A stretch of DNA of 64,000 nucleotides from Candidatus Liberimonas magnetica (lineage in GTDB: Bacteria; Elusimicrobiota; Endomicrobiia; Endomicrobiales; JAFGIL01). Positions 23,879-32,160 of this stretch are shown here, one piece after another; the stretch's first letter is position 1; each line of letters opens with the position of its first letter. Made by a program: the position numbers and the translations under genes. The DNA is taken from contig JAJAPY010000013.1 of assembly GCA_020523885.1 (NCBI GenBank), positions 20,766-84,765 on the forward strand, given 5' to 3'. The notes under the pieces are model-generated. The model searched no databases. It was not told the DNA's origin and was given only the letters and a program-made list of their open reading frames with translations.

Positions 23879-26161
23879 ATGCTCTGGAATGGCACAAATA
23901 GAAAATATATATGCGAAATAATAAGGGAAAGTTCTGCCGGAAATGTTGTCTTCCTTGCTGGCGCTGGGGTTTCAATTTTGCCACCCTCTTCTTTGCCTCT
24001 TGCTCCCGAATTATCCGGGCTACTTATAAAAAATATCTTTCAAGGTGAAGATAAGATACTATCAAACATACCTTTTATAAGACCCGAGATAATTTTTGAG
24101 GCTACTAGAAAAGTGATTGGCGATAGAGTGTTCCGCTTATTTGAGATTTTTAAAAGCGATTTACCAAATGATTGTCACTTGTGCCTATCTGCTTTATGTG
24201 CGCCCATATTAACAACAAATTTTGATGAACTGTTTGAAATAGCATTTGAAATAAATGGCTATAGAAAAGAGTATCATTCAGGGTTAAGTTTGAGTTACAC
24301 AAATGTTGCATCGGGGCAATTCACCACGCTTGTAAAACTTCATGGTATCCTTAATCAACCAGAGACAATTATTGCATTTTTATCAAAAATATATGAGGGT
24401 ATAGATCCTGAAATATACAAATATTGTTATCAGCTAATCAGGGATAAGATACTTGTAATAATAGGGTACAGTTGCCATGACATGGATGTTTTTGAATTAA
24501 TAGTTGATTCACAGCCTTCAAAAATAATATGGATAGATATATCTTTCAGGGATCAACATGATTCACTTCGTCAACAATTGATGAAAAGATTTCAAACTCA
24601 CCAAGTTTTGTGTAATATTGCAGATTTCTCAAAATTATTTCAAAGCACACACAATTATAATAAATCTTTAGACCATGCAAATTCATGGAAAAATTGTTTG
24701 GTATCGTTTTATCTATCCCTGACGAAAGAAGAAATTGAGAAAATACGCGGTCATATTATGGCTTCTCTTGGATTCGCGGACTATGCTACTACATTATTGG
24801 AAAAGTATTTAATAATCAATGCTCAAATATACTCTATGAGTGAAAAAACTAAAGATTATGAGCATCTCGCAAAAGATTATTTTGAACTTGGGAAATATAA
24901 AAAAGAGGCGTATAGACCTTATGAAGAAGTTTCTGATATACTGATGAAAGCATTTCATTTCTACAAAAAAGCTGATAACTGGAAAGGGCAATGCGAAGTA
25001 CTATGGGAAGTCGGTTTAAAAGCAATTGACAGTTCGGAATGGAAAAGCGCAGAGCGGTATTTCAATGATTTAGCCGTTATAGCTGAACAAAATCATTTCC
25101 AGATATACATGACTTTAGCAAAAATAGGCAAGGCATTGCTGCATTATTGGCAGTCTGCAACAGTTGAAGATTTTAAAATAGCGCTGGAAGAATTTGAAAA
25201 ATCCAGGTCTGTTCTTTCGAAATCAGGAAGATATCGGGACTTGTTAAAAGTATATCGTTTAATCGCATCAGTCAATTTTGTTAGAGCAAAGTATAAGGAA
25301 GCGTTAGAAGCTGATATGAAATGTTATGATATAGCAAAAGATATAGGCGACTTAAAGGAACAGGCTAATTGTATTCGAGATATGGCTACATGTCTTAGGA
25401 ATCTTGGAGAATATAAGAAGCCATTCGTTATGTATCTTGATTCGCTTAAACTTGGATTCATTGCGCCTGATTTTAATAACTATGGCATTACTATAGGAAA
25501 TGCATCGGAAATGCTTTTGGAGCAAGGTTTTACTCAGACTGCATTGGAAGGTGCCAAGCTATCGGTTTATCTTCTGGAAAAGACAAAAAATGAATTATAC
25601 AAAATATCCTTTCTTCAAGCCTTGTCTCTTGCTTATACAAGGTGTGGAAATCAAGACGAAGGACTTAGAACTATTGAGAAAAGTATTGCTCTGGCACATA
25701 ATATGCATGATTATTTCGAAGAGGCAATTGCAAGATACACTAAATCCATAATTCTAGGAGAAAATAAAAGATATTCTGAAATGCTTAATGAATTGAAAAG
25801 AACGATGGATTTGGCATCTCGGACAGAAAATAAGGCAATATACTACCTCAGTAATTCTTTGCTTCTATTTAAAGAAAATCATGTTTTCCCAAAATCGTAT
25901 CAAACAATAAAGGAAAACATACAGGCATTAGATACTATGGGGGCAGAAAATGAAAAGTTAATACTAATTTCAAAAGTGTTTAAGTCATATTTTTTGAACC
26001 CATTAAAAAACCCCTTGTTAATATTTTCTTTATTTGAATTTATATCATTGAAAACTGTCAGATGTTTTATCAAAAGAATAGGTTTTGTTATTTGGCTAAA
26101 ACTCATTGGAGAGAAAAGATTTCACAATTACTTGTCTTCTATTGAAAAGATAGCAGAATAA
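23879..26161 (+). CDS. SIR2-domain protein with TPR repeats, probable anti-phage NADase
   Basis: 760 residues. SIR2 fold: GAGVS (28-32), TTNFDEL near 111-117, VKLHGI with the catalytic-position His near 155, and GYSCHDMDV near 199. From about residue 290 to the end the sequence is helical repeats (YFELGKYKKEAYRPYEEV, then ANCIRDMATCLRNLGEYKK) of TPR type. SIR2 fused to sensor repeats is typical of bacterial defence NADases that deplete NAD on infection. Monocistronic with its own promoter region and terminator, as for a stand-alone defence gene. Function is inferred from domain architecture. Confidence 0.8.
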   Translation: MLWNGTNRKYICEIIRESSAGNVVFLAGAGVSILPPSSLPLAPELSGLLIKNIFQGEDKILSNIPFIRPEIIFEATRKVIGDRVFRLFEIFKSDLPNDCHLCLSALCAPILTTNFDELFEIAFEINGYRKEYHSGLSLSYTNVASGQFTTLVKLHGILNQPETIIAFLSKIYEGIDPEIYKYCYQLIRDKILVIIGYSCHDMDVFELIVDSQPSKIIWIDISFRDQHDSLRQQLMKRFQTHQVLCNIADFSKLFQSTHNYNKSLDHANSWKNCLVSFYLSLTKEEIEKIRGHIMASLGFADYATTLLEKYLIINAQIYSMSEKTKDYEHLAKDYFELGKYKKEAYRPYEEVSDILMKAFHFYKKADNWKGQCEVLWEVGLKAIDSSEWKSAERYFNDLAVIAEQNHFQIYMTLAKIGKALLHYWQSATVEDFKIALEEFEKSRSVLSKSGRYRDLLKVYRLIASVNFVRAKYKEALEADMKCYDIAKDIGDLKEQANCIRDMATCLRNLGEYKKPFVMYLDSLKLGFIAPDFNNYGITIGNASEMLLEQGFTQTALEGAKLSVYLLEKTKNELYKISFLQALSLAYTRCGNQDEGLRTIEKSIALAHNMHDYFEEAIARYTKSIILGENKRYSEMLNELKRTMDLASRTENKAIYYLSNSLLLFKENHVFPKSYQTIKENIQALDTMGAENEKLILISKVFKSYFLNPLKNPLLIFSLFEFISLKTVRCFIKRIGFVIWLKLIGEKRFHNYLSSIEKIAE

Positions 26162-26217
26162 GACGTTTCAATATAATTCAGATTGGTTGCAATTAGAAAA
26201 GGCAAGGAAGGGCAAAA

Positions 26218-26241
26218 GCCGAGCCCGGAGGCTCGGCCTTC
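26218..26241. terminator. Bidirectional terminator between convergent genes
   Basis: GCCGAGCC-CGGA-GGCTCGGC (26218-26237), with outer GAAGG/CCTTC pairing, between the SIR2 gene and the minus-strand gene at 26251. Confidence 0.75.
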
Positions 26242-26250
26242 AAAAAGCCC

Positions 26251-26532
26251 TCACTTCCTACCTCTTGTTAATTCATCAATCATCGCGGAAGCCTCGGATT
26301 TACTGATGTTCTCGCTTTCTTTCAGGTAGCCGTGTCGTTTGAGAAACTCCACCTGTTTAAAAGTCGCTGGCTGTGTTGCCTGTGAAGCCCTTGCAACGTT
26401 CATTACTGCAACCCTTCTGTCCTTGTTTATCTCTTGGAAGATAGCCAAAGCCACTTCGGTTTTGTTCTCTGCAATCTTATCCAGCTTGCCGTATATGTCA
26501 ACAAATTCTGTTATGTATTGTTCTTTTTCCAT
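26251..26532 (-). CDS. Hypothetical protein, 93 residues
   Basis: Good ribosome site AAGGAGG. Helical N-terminus; C-terminus has FKQVEFLKRHGYLKESENIS then KSEASAMIDELTRG, a small KQ-x3-L/SEAS-x-hID-L motif often found at ends of plasmid and phage proteins. Exact family unknown. Same strand as and 39 bases from the DUF6876 gene; probably one operon. Confidence 0.65.
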   Translation of the reverse strand: MEKEQYITEFVDIYGKLDKIAENKTEVALAIFQEINKDRRVAVMNVARASQATQPATFKQVEFLKRHGYLKESENISKSEASAMIDELTRGRK

Positions 26533-26571
26533 GTTTCTTGTTTACCTCCTTTTAGTTTTATGACAATGACC

Positions 26572-26931
26572 TCAATACTCCGATTTGAGCAGCAAAACCC
26601 CGCCTATGCAGTAGCACTCAAACTCCTTTAAAGGAAAGTCCGTATATTCCAGCTTCTGCTCAACGATTACGGGCAGGTTGCTGTCCTCTTGGCAGGTTGC
26701 CACGGCAGTTTTGTCCTTGTTTACCTTCAAACTCCAAAGCTGAAAAGGCACGTCTTCAAGCTTGTGCTGGTAGCTTCCTATAAGGTCAATAAGCCAGTAT
26801 GCCCCTGTCTTGTCAGCCAGATACTTTATGCCATCTGTAAACTTTAAGCCTGTAAAACTTCGGAAATACTGCTCTGTTCCTGAAAAACCTTTAAGCTCTC
26901 TTATCAAATCTTTTTCATTTATTTTATCCAT
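26572..26931 (-). CDS. DUF6876-like protein
   Basis: 119 residues with the layout I associate with DUF6876: GFSGTEQYFRS, FTDGIKYLADKTGAYWLID, FQLWSLKVNKD, then YTDFPLKEFE and a terminal LLLKSEY. These proteins are common on plasmids and other elements; no biochemical role is known to me. GAGGTG ribosome site within an inverted repeat (26940-27002) that covers the upstream region, so translation may be influenced by RNA structure. Confidence 0.75.
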   Translation of the reverse strand: MDKINEKDLIRELKGFSGTEQYFRSFTGLKFTDGIKYLADKTGAYWLIDLIGSYQHKLEDVPFQLWSLKVNKDKTAVATCQEDSNLPVIVEQKLEYTDFPLKEFECYCIGGVLLLKSEY

Positions 26932-26939
26932 TTTTTATA

Positions 26940-27002
26940 CACCTCTTTGTATATGTGGGCTTATGAAAACCCCATAAGCCCCATAGGGGTGCATAAGAGG
27001 TG
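26940..27002. repeat. Nested inverted repeat upstream of the DUF6876 gene
   Basis: Outer CACCTCTT (26940-26947) with AAGAGGTG (26995-27002); inner GGGCTTATG (26957-26965) with CATAAGCCC (26973-26981). It contains the ribosome site of the minus-strand gene. Confidence 0.6.
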
Positions 27003-27230
27003 TGGGCGAGATGCGGGTTTCGGAGAAACAAAAAGGCTTAAAAGCTAAAGGCCGAACGGGAGTGAAACGGACTTCGGAGTCTGAAGGCAGAGCGGGCAAA
27101 CTGCCAATGCGCAGGCAAACCCGAAGCAGGAAGACCTTTTTATGCCTTTTAGCAATCGAAGCCCGTAAATATTCTAACTGCATAAAGATAAAAGCCCAGT
27201 CCTGAGACCGAATGCGAAGAGACGGGCGTG
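27003..27230. other. Noncoding structured stretch
   Basis: Open frames exist on both strands but neither looks coding. Small dyads are dense, for example GACT-TCGG-AGTC near 27075 and GCAG...CTGC near 27090. Base composition is more GC-rich than the neighbours. Possibly a structured RNA or replication region. Confidence 0.35.
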
Positions 27231-27259
27231 CCGTTGATTACATATCGGCTAATCAACGG
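27231..27259. repeat. 10-bp inverted repeat upstream of the gene at 27307
   Basis: CCGTTGATTA (27231-27240) with TAATCAACGG (27250-27259); a TATAAT follows at 27272-27277. Operator or structured leader for the next gene. Confidence 0.5.
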
Positions 27260-27306
27260 GCTATTAAAATGATATAATTGAATAAAATTTATTGGAGGGT
27301 ATAAAT

Positions 27307-27588
27307 ATGCATGAAGCGATTGAAGGTATTCTAAACATAATTCCCCGTGGTTATGTTTTTGACAGTCATTATGTTATTACACAATTGATAAAAAAGGAAT
27401 CAGATGTATATCTCAATTTTGCAAGTGCTATAAATACAGAAACTAACAGGACTCTTGTGGCTCATGGCCAGATAGGGCAAGAAATTGCAACATTTCAAGG
27501 GGTATTGGTTGAAAGCATTGGAAGGGAATGGTCTGAAAACATCCATGGTAATTCAAGCGAGTGCGAAGCTTGGAGAAAACTTATATAA
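27307..27588 (+). CDS. Hypothetical protein, 93 residues
   Basis: ATG 27307 behind TGGAGGG. Short alpha/beta protein (EGILNIIPRGYVFDSHYVIT, then TETNRTLVAHGQIGQEIA). No family recognised. Upstream lie a 10-bp inverted repeat and a TATAAT box, so expression may be regulated. Confidence 0.6.
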   Translation: MHEAIEGILNIIPRGYVFDSHYVITQLIKKESDVYLNFASAINTETNRTLVAHGQIGQEIATFQGVLVESIGREWSENIHGNSSECEAWRKLI

Positions 27589-27697
27589 GGGACACTCAAT
27601 CTCTTGATATTTGGGTGCATTCATATCATTCAAAGTGAATTTAGAAGTGAATTTAGAAAGATTTGATTTTGAAGATATAAAATTGTATTATTAGAGC

Positions 27698-28105
27698 ATG
27701 GAAGAACAAAGAAAAACAGTAGTCGAAATAGTGAATGGTAACCCTAAATTCCAGAGTGTTATAAAGGAATATCGAGAAAATAAGTTTCTATTAGAAGGTG
27801 TTTATCACCCACTCGCATATTTAATAGATGCAGATAAGATTGAAAGTGCATGGAAAAAAAATAAGTCGAAGATCAACGCTATCGCACAAGGAATGGCCTT
27901 ATACAATGATTTTTTTACTGAAGCAATGAATTCAGTACTTTTGACCGGCGATTCGAGAGTCTCAAAAGAAACAAGTGGAAAATTAGAGAAATGGAAAGGC
28001 GTAGTGGAGAAATTATTTCAAGCCGATTATAAAGAAATTGAAGAAATGAGTAGCAGGCTTGGTCAATATTTGGAATTTATGAATAGAAAGTCACAAGGAT
28101 TTTGA
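27698..28105 (+). CDS. Hypothetical helical protein, 135 residues
   Basis: Soluble helical protein with no recognised motif (VIKEYRENKFLLEGVYHP, then MALYNDFFTEAMNSVLL). Weak ribosome site. Codon use and A+T content match the neighbouring element genes. Confidence 0.6.
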   Translation: MEEQRKTVVEIVNGNPKFQSVIKEYRENKFLLEGVYHPLAYLIDADKIESAWKKNKSKINAIAQGMALYNDFFTEAMNSVLLTGDSRVSKETSGKLEKWKGVVEKLFQADYKEIEEMSSRLGQYLEFMNRKSQGF

Positions 28106-28150
28106 TAACTCCAACTAAAAAATTAAAAAATTGAGAATTATAAAACCGAC

Positions 28151-28711
28151 CTATATTTTCAGCCAGACATACGGCCTGACATTAACCTTTGAATAATACT
28201 CATTATTAAGGTTATATCTGCCGTTCATTTCCGTAATGGGCGCAAGCCCGTACTTATCTTCAAAACCCTCAACAATCTTTTCTATTGTTTCCGGCATTAG
28301 GTTCAGACCTGTCTTTTTAGCAAGCTTAGTTAACAGTTCTTCTATTGAAAGGTGTTTATTGCCATTGAATGCAGATGGCAGGTAGAAATCGAGGTGGCGG
28401 GTTTTTCTGCGATATATGCAATTATAATCGCGGCCTTTTTTGCTGGTTTCCGTAGGGTGTTCTTTTCTGTATTGCTTTTGATACTCAATAGAGTGTTCAC
28501 GTACATGTTTTTCCATGCGGTATTGAATACCAGAAGAAGTTACTTGATACTTTTTAGCCATCGCAATATATATCTGATGCCTACTTGGTAATAAATTTGA
28601 TAGTTCATTATAAACGCTTTTAAGTTCGATATTGGAAACATATTTTAGTTTGCATGCCATTTTATTAATTGTTTTTGGGTCGTAAAAAGGGTATTTAAAT
28701 ATTGCGAGCAA
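28151..28711 (-). CDS. Hypothetical basic protein, possible DNA-binding
   Basis: 186 residues from a TTG at 28711, or 169 from ATG 28660. The middle is basic (YRMEKHVREHSIEYQKQYRK) after a helix-turn-helix-like stretch RHQIYIAMAKKYQVTSSGIQ, which suggests DNA binding. The C-terminal part is mixed (ETIEKIVEGFEDKYG). Divergent from the gene at 28895 and its strong promoter, so it could regulate that gene. Confidence 0.55.
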   Translation of the reverse strand: MLAIFKYPFYDPKTINKMACKLKYVSNIELKSVYNELSNLLPSRHQIYIAMAKKYQVTSSGIQYRMEKHVREHSIEYQKQYRKEHPTETSKKGRDYNCIYRRKTRHLDFYLPSAFNGNKHLSIEELLTKLAKKTGLNLMPETIEKIVEGFEDKYGLAPITEMNGRYNLNNEYYSKVNVRPYVWLKI

Positions 28712-28731
28712 ATAAATATTTTACAAGAACC

Positions 28732-28760
28732 TTGACAAATTAATTCCGGCGAGGTATACT
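28732..28760 (+). promoter_or_regulatory. Consensus sigma-70 promoter
   Basis: TTGACA (28732-28737), 17 bases, TATACT (28755-28760). The best promoter match seen in the element; the predicted start near 28767 leaves a leader of about 128 bases. Confidence 0.8.
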
Positions 28761-28766
28761 ATTGCT

Positions 28767-28894
28767 GTAAGTAGGTCATCTTAATATTTTGATTAGAGCG
28801 GTTACACCGCAAGGTAAGAGCCGACTATTCAGTAAACACCTTTTGCAGAGGTTTTTATTGGTTGGTCGGCTTAAATTGTTTATAGGGGTTAATC
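28767..28894 (+). ncRNA. Structured leader RNA candidate
   Basis: Contains GCGGT-TAC-ACCGC (28798-28810), then AGCCGAC near 28820 pairing with GTCGGCT near 28865 around an inner AAACACCT/AGGTTTTT stem. It shares ATTAGAGCGGT and AGAGCYGACTA with the noncoding region at 22988. It ends at the ribosome site of the next gene, so it could be a cis regulator or a separate small RNA. Confidence 0.45.
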
Positions 28895-29998
28895 GTGAGT
28901 AAAAAAGAGTCAGATAAAATATCATTTGCCGGGAAATATTATAAGATAAAAATAAAAAGTTTATCTGAGATGAAATCAATTATTGATAAGGAATATTATC
29001 CAATACAAGTAGGGAAATATTCGGATTTCGTTAATAAATATGTTAAAAATGGTCAAATCACTTATTCGGGCAGTAAAGATGAGTTAAATTTTACAAGTCC
29101 GGAAAATCTTCTTGGTTCACTATTAAGCTTGAATCCAATAATTGCAGCTTCTATGGTAGATGTAATAGAAACTGACAAAAATGACAATGATTCTTTGCAT
29201 ATCATAAAAACGAAGACAGATACTGTTAAGTGTCCGATACAAGAGTGTTCAGATAGGAAAGAATGCTACAAAAAACATGTCATGTCAAAATCCGTCATGG
29301 TAATGCACGATCCTGTGTTTTGGGTGGGTAGTTTAGAGAAAAAGATAGAGCCAATATGTCTTAGAAGGTGTATGAATACGGGTAAATTTTATTGGATGCA
29401 AACAAAATATGCTACAGATGCGCGTGGAATATATCCATGCAGGGATGCTTCTGATTTTTTTGATGAAAACGACATTGATTTAGAATCTATCAGGAAGGAA
29501 TATAAGCAAGGCAATACAATTATAGATAAGGCATTTGAAGAAAATAAAATAGAAATTAGCACTTTTAAAAGCATAAACAATAAACAACTTGCGGAAGCTT
29601 TTAATGATATATTGCGGTCTTTTGAAATTTGCTTTTTCGACACTGAAACAATTCCTTCACTCGATAAAGGGTTTCGCACTTTATTAAAACAAGTGCGAGC
29701 GAGAATAAAAAGGATGTATCGTAATAAGGAGAATACAATCGGCGAGCGTATAAATATGACTAGATCAGGGTATATATTCAAGATAAGAAGAATAAATAAA
29801 TATTTATTGATTAAATTATTCCCAAATACTTTAAAGAACACTCAAGACAGGGCGGTTAATTGTCCTATATGTGGATGCAATAGATTTGAAAGAGGTTTTA
29901 ATGAAGAAGATGATAGATATATAGCGGTATGTGAACAATGTTGTCAAATTGTTGAAGAGTTCTTTGATTCATCGAGAGATGAAATACTTCCCATATAA
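28895..29998 (+). CDS. Hypothetical cysteine-rich protein, 367 residues
   Basis: GTG start behind AGGGGTT, following the structured leader. Two metal-site candidates: residues near 110-125 (CPIQECSDRKECYKKH) plus CLRRC near 152, and a C-terminal zinc ribbon CPICGCNRFERG with CEQCCQIV. The centre is basic (KQVRARIKRMYRNKENT). No family recognised. Monocistronic, with strong promoter and terminator, so it is likely well expressed. RNA or DNA binding is plausible from composition but unproven. Confidence 0.65.
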   Translation: MSKKESDKISFAGKYYKIKIKSLSEMKSIIDKEYYPIQVGKYSDFVNKYVKNGQITYSGSKDELNFTSPENLLGSLLSLNPIIAASMVDVIETDKNDNDSLHIIKTKTDTVKCPIQECSDRKECYKKHVMSKSVMVMHDPVFWVGSLEKKIEPICLRRCMNTGKFYWMQTKYATDARGIYPCRDASDFFDENDIDLESIRKEYKQGNTIIDKAFEENKIEISTFKSINNKQLAEAFNDILRSFEICFFDTETIPSLDKGFRTLLKQVRARIKRMYRNKENTIGERINMTRSGYIFKIRRINKYLLIKLFPNTLKNTQDRAVNCPICGCNRFERGFNEEDDRYIAVCEQCCQIVEEFFDSSRDEILPI

Positions 29999-30020
29999 TT
30001 AAAGCCTACACTGAATAAGT

Positions 30021-30082
30021 AAGGGGCTAAGTGGTTTCTGGTTTTGTTTTATAAAAAACCAGCCATTTAGCCCCTTTTTTTA
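30021..30082 (+). terminator. Long rho-independent terminator
   Basis: AAGGGGCTAA (30021-30030) with TTAGCCCCTT (30067-30076), inner CTGGTTTT/AAAACCAG, then a T-run. Confidence 0.9.
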
Positions 30083-30149
30083 TGCCAAAACAGGGGGGTG
30101 ATGATTGTCGGGATTGCAGGGCAAAATATTTCTAAAAGGAGAATGTATC

Positions 30150-30401
30150 ATGAAAATTCAGATTAATAGTGGTAGGCCTTTTCATGTTGTTACAGAACTC
30201 AATTTGCCTGATGTTTTTGGATACCAATATTCAGTATCGTTTTTAAAGGAATATTTCTCTAAACAGTTGGGAGTTGCGTTATTGGATGTAGTTTTTTCCG
30301 ACACAATCAGCGAGATGATAGGGATAAATAATGATGCAATTTCAATGAAGCGAGCCATATTATTGAAACGTGAGAAGAGAGATTCTAAAAAGCGTAAATA
30401 A
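30150..30401 (+). CDS. Small hypothetical protein, 83 residues
   Basis: ATG 30150 behind AAAAGGAG (30134-30141). Beta-rich start (KIQINSGRPFHVVTELN), basic C-terminus (KREKRDSKKRK). No family recognised. First gene of the run that ends in the second HerA-type ATPase and the integrase. Confidence 0.6.
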   Translation: MKIQINSGRPFHVVTELNLPDVFGYQYSVSFLKEYFSKQLGVALLDVVFSDTISEMIGINNDAISMKRAILLKREKRDSKKRK

Positions 30402-30461
30402 AATGAGGCGATACTGTGCAAAAGCCCAAATGAAGTTGAAATTCAAAAAAGGAGGCTCAAA

Positions 30462-30665
30462 ATGCAAGCAAAAGTGCTGGGAGAATTAAAAGATTTCAAA
30501 AACGTCCAAGATTTTCAGGATTATTGCCGTGATCTGATTAAAAAGAAGGAACAAAGACGGATTGAGTTAAAGAACGAAGACAAGACGCTCAAAAAGGAGA
30601 TTAAAGAGCTGAAAGGAGACATCGGCGACGAAAGCAGGGAAGAGACCACGACGGAAGAAAAATAA
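30462..30665 (+). CDS. Small coiled-coil protein, paralogue 1
   Basis: 67 residues behind AAAGGAGG. It begins LGELKDFKNVQDFQDYCRDL and continues as a charged coiled coil ending near KEIKELKGDIG. The gene at 31102 repeats the plan (LGEMKYFKDVQEYQGQVRKL, then KQIKNLRADIG), so the two are tandem paralogues. Possible adaptor that dimerises in the ATPase complex; inference. Confidence 0.65.
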   Translation: MQAKVLGELKDFKNVQDFQDYCRDLIKKKEQRRIELKNEDKTLKKEIKELKGDIGDESREETTTEEK

Positions 30666-30685
30666 TATCTGTAAAGGATGGTGCT

Positions 30686-31099
30686 ATGTTCTTAATAGAT
30701 GATTTGCATAATTTGGTCAAAGAAGCATTGGTTAATCTTGCCAAACCATACGAAACCAACACTGACCTTGAGGCAGTCAGAAAGTATCACGGCAGCAGGG
30801 AAGATGACGATTCAAGAAGGGGCCTTGACCGAGATTGTCCCGACAATAGCAAGGTGCGGGGGCATTGGTATGTTGATGAAGATGGTTATATTTCAAAAAC
30901 CCCTCCTGAATCTCCCAATTCGCAGAAAACGTTTGAAGACTCCCCTGAGTCTGAAAGGCACAGCACGCATGAAGTTCAGTCAGACCTTTCTAATTTCTGT
31001 AGCGGGTTTGATGAAGGCGGTCCTTCCAACAGAGAATCTGCCAATGACCCGTCTGATTCATCTGAACAATCGAGTTTGTCAGACTTTAGCGGTGATTGA
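30686..31099 (+). CDS. Hypothetical protein with disordered serine-rich tail, 137 residues
   Basis: Helical start (DDLHNLVKEALVNLAKPY) followed by a low-complexity region rich in S, D, E and N (SDSSEQSSLSDFSGD at the end). Contains RGHWYVDEDGYISKTPP, similar to linkers in mobilisation and conjugation proteins. Family unknown. Between the two coiled-coil paralogues and cotranscribed with them. Confidence 0.6.
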   Translation: MFLIDDLHNLVKEALVNLAKPYETNTDLEAVRKYHGSREDDDSRRGLDRDCPDNSKVRGHWYVDEDGYISKTPPESPNSQKTFEDSPESERHSTHEVQSDLSNFCSGFDEGGPSNRESANDPSDSSEQSSLSDFSGD

Positions 31100-31101
31100 A
31101 A

Positions 31102-31326
31102 ATGCTCAAGGAGGCAGCAGAAATATTAGGCGAGATGAAGTATTTTAAGGATGTGCAAGAATATCAGGGGCAAGTAAGAAAACTCATCAGTGATTTCCTA
31201 AGTGAGATTGAAAAGGCTAAAGATACGATTAAGTTGCGTAAGAAACAAATTAAGAATTTGCGGGCAGACATCGGCGGGAAGGAAAAGGAAGAAAAAACGG
31301 ATTTTCAGGAGAAAGAAAATCTTTAA
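31102..31326 (+). CDS. Small coiled-coil protein, paralogue 2
   Basis: 74 residues from ATG 31102 (TTG 31096 overlaps the previous stop and is an alternative). It shares the LGExKxFKxVQxxQ start and the xxIKxLRxDIG end with the protein at 30462. Charged coiled coil. Confidence 0.6.
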   Translation: MLKEAAEILGEMKYFKDVQEYQGQVRKLISDFLSEIEKAKDTIKLRKKQIKNLRADIGGKEKEEKTDFQEKENL

Positions 31327-31337
31327 GGAGTTAACCA

Positions 31338-31757
31338 ATGAATAATAATAGTAACAATAATCCTAACGATTTTTATGAACAGATTTTCGGGACTCCGCAG
31401 GCTAACGCTCAGCCTACGACAATTATTAAAAGAAAGCTTGTCAGAAGAAACGGAGTTGACAGTCTGATGTACGAGGTGATACAAAAGCTAACCATGGGGC
31501 AAGACGGCAATCCGCAATTGCTTATAGAAGAACGGCACGGGGTTCTCGATGACGGCGCGCCATTCGAAGTTAAAATAGGTTTTACGACCTGTTCACAAGG
31601 GCACATCGTGCACCCTGGAAATATAGGATTTTGTCCCCAGTGTGGCCGCAAATATTGCGTGAAGTGCTGGGATTCCGAGTGTAGTGTATGTCATGTTGAT
31701 TTGCAGTTTCAAAGCTTGGGCGCATTGACAGACGGGCACTCAAAACAACTTCGCTGA
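31338..31757 (+). CDS. Zinc-binding protein, paralogue 1
   Basis: 139 residues behind AAGGAG. Asn-rich start, basic segment KRKLVRRNGVDSLMYEVI, then a cysteine-rich C-terminus with CSQGHIV, CPQCGRKYCVKCW and CSVCHVDL, enough ligands for two zinc sites (RING or treble-clef-like). The next gene has the same layout, so the pair arose by duplication. Function unknown. Confidence 0.68.
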   Translation: MNNNSNNNPNDFYEQIFGTPQANAQPTTIIKRKLVRRNGVDSLMYEVIQKLTMGQDGNPQLLIEERHGVLDDGAPFEVKIGFTTCSQGHIVHPGNIGFCPQCGRKYCVKCWDSECSVCHVDLQFQSLGALTDGHSKQLR

Positions 31758-31770
31758 AGGAGGCCACTCA

Positions 31771-32160
31771 ATGAATAAAGATACTGTTTTTTATGGTTCT
31801 GGTGAATCTGACAATGGGGATGATAATAAGCCTGTAAGGAAAGTTATGAAAAGGGTTGCCGTAAAGAGGAAAGACGGGAAAGAGCTTGTTTTGCATGAGG
31901 TGATTGTTACCGCATATACCGGGCCTGACAATACGCCTGACTCTGGGCAGGTCAGTCATTTCGGCACTCTGGATGATAACAGCGTCTATGATGAATCTCT
32001 GCCGGTGGTTTCATGCAATAACGGGCATATTGTGCAGGGATTAATTACCTGTCCGAGATGCAGAAAGACAATGTGCAAAACGCCTGGCTGTCATGGGACT
32101 AATTGCGTCGGGATTGAATGCCCTTTTTGTGGGAAAACTTTTGAGTGCAAATATGGATAA
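31771..32160 (+). CDS. Zinc-binding protein, paralogue 2
   Basis: 129 residues behind GAAGGAGG. Same plan as the preceding gene: basic KRVAVKRKDGKELVLHEVI, then CNNGHIVQG, CPRCRKTMC, C.GTNC and CPFCGKTFEC. It overlaps the ATPase gene by 8 bases, so it is translationally linked to it. Possibly an accessory factor of the ATPase. Confidence 0.68.
   Translation: MNKDTVFYGSGESDNGDDNKPVRKVMKRVAVKRKDGKELVLHEVIVTAYTGPDNTPDSGQVSHFGTLDDNSVYDESLPVVSCNNGHIVQGLITCPRCRKTMCKTPGCHGTNCVGIECPFCGKTFECKYG

Noticed and set aside
26935..27205. Overlapping frames of about 70-80 codons on both strands
   Set aside because: Composition biased, no good ribosome site, and both strands open because the region is GC-rich and structured.
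28767..28894. Retron or group II intron RNA
   Set aside because: No reverse transcriptase lies near it and no domain V-like sequence was recognised.
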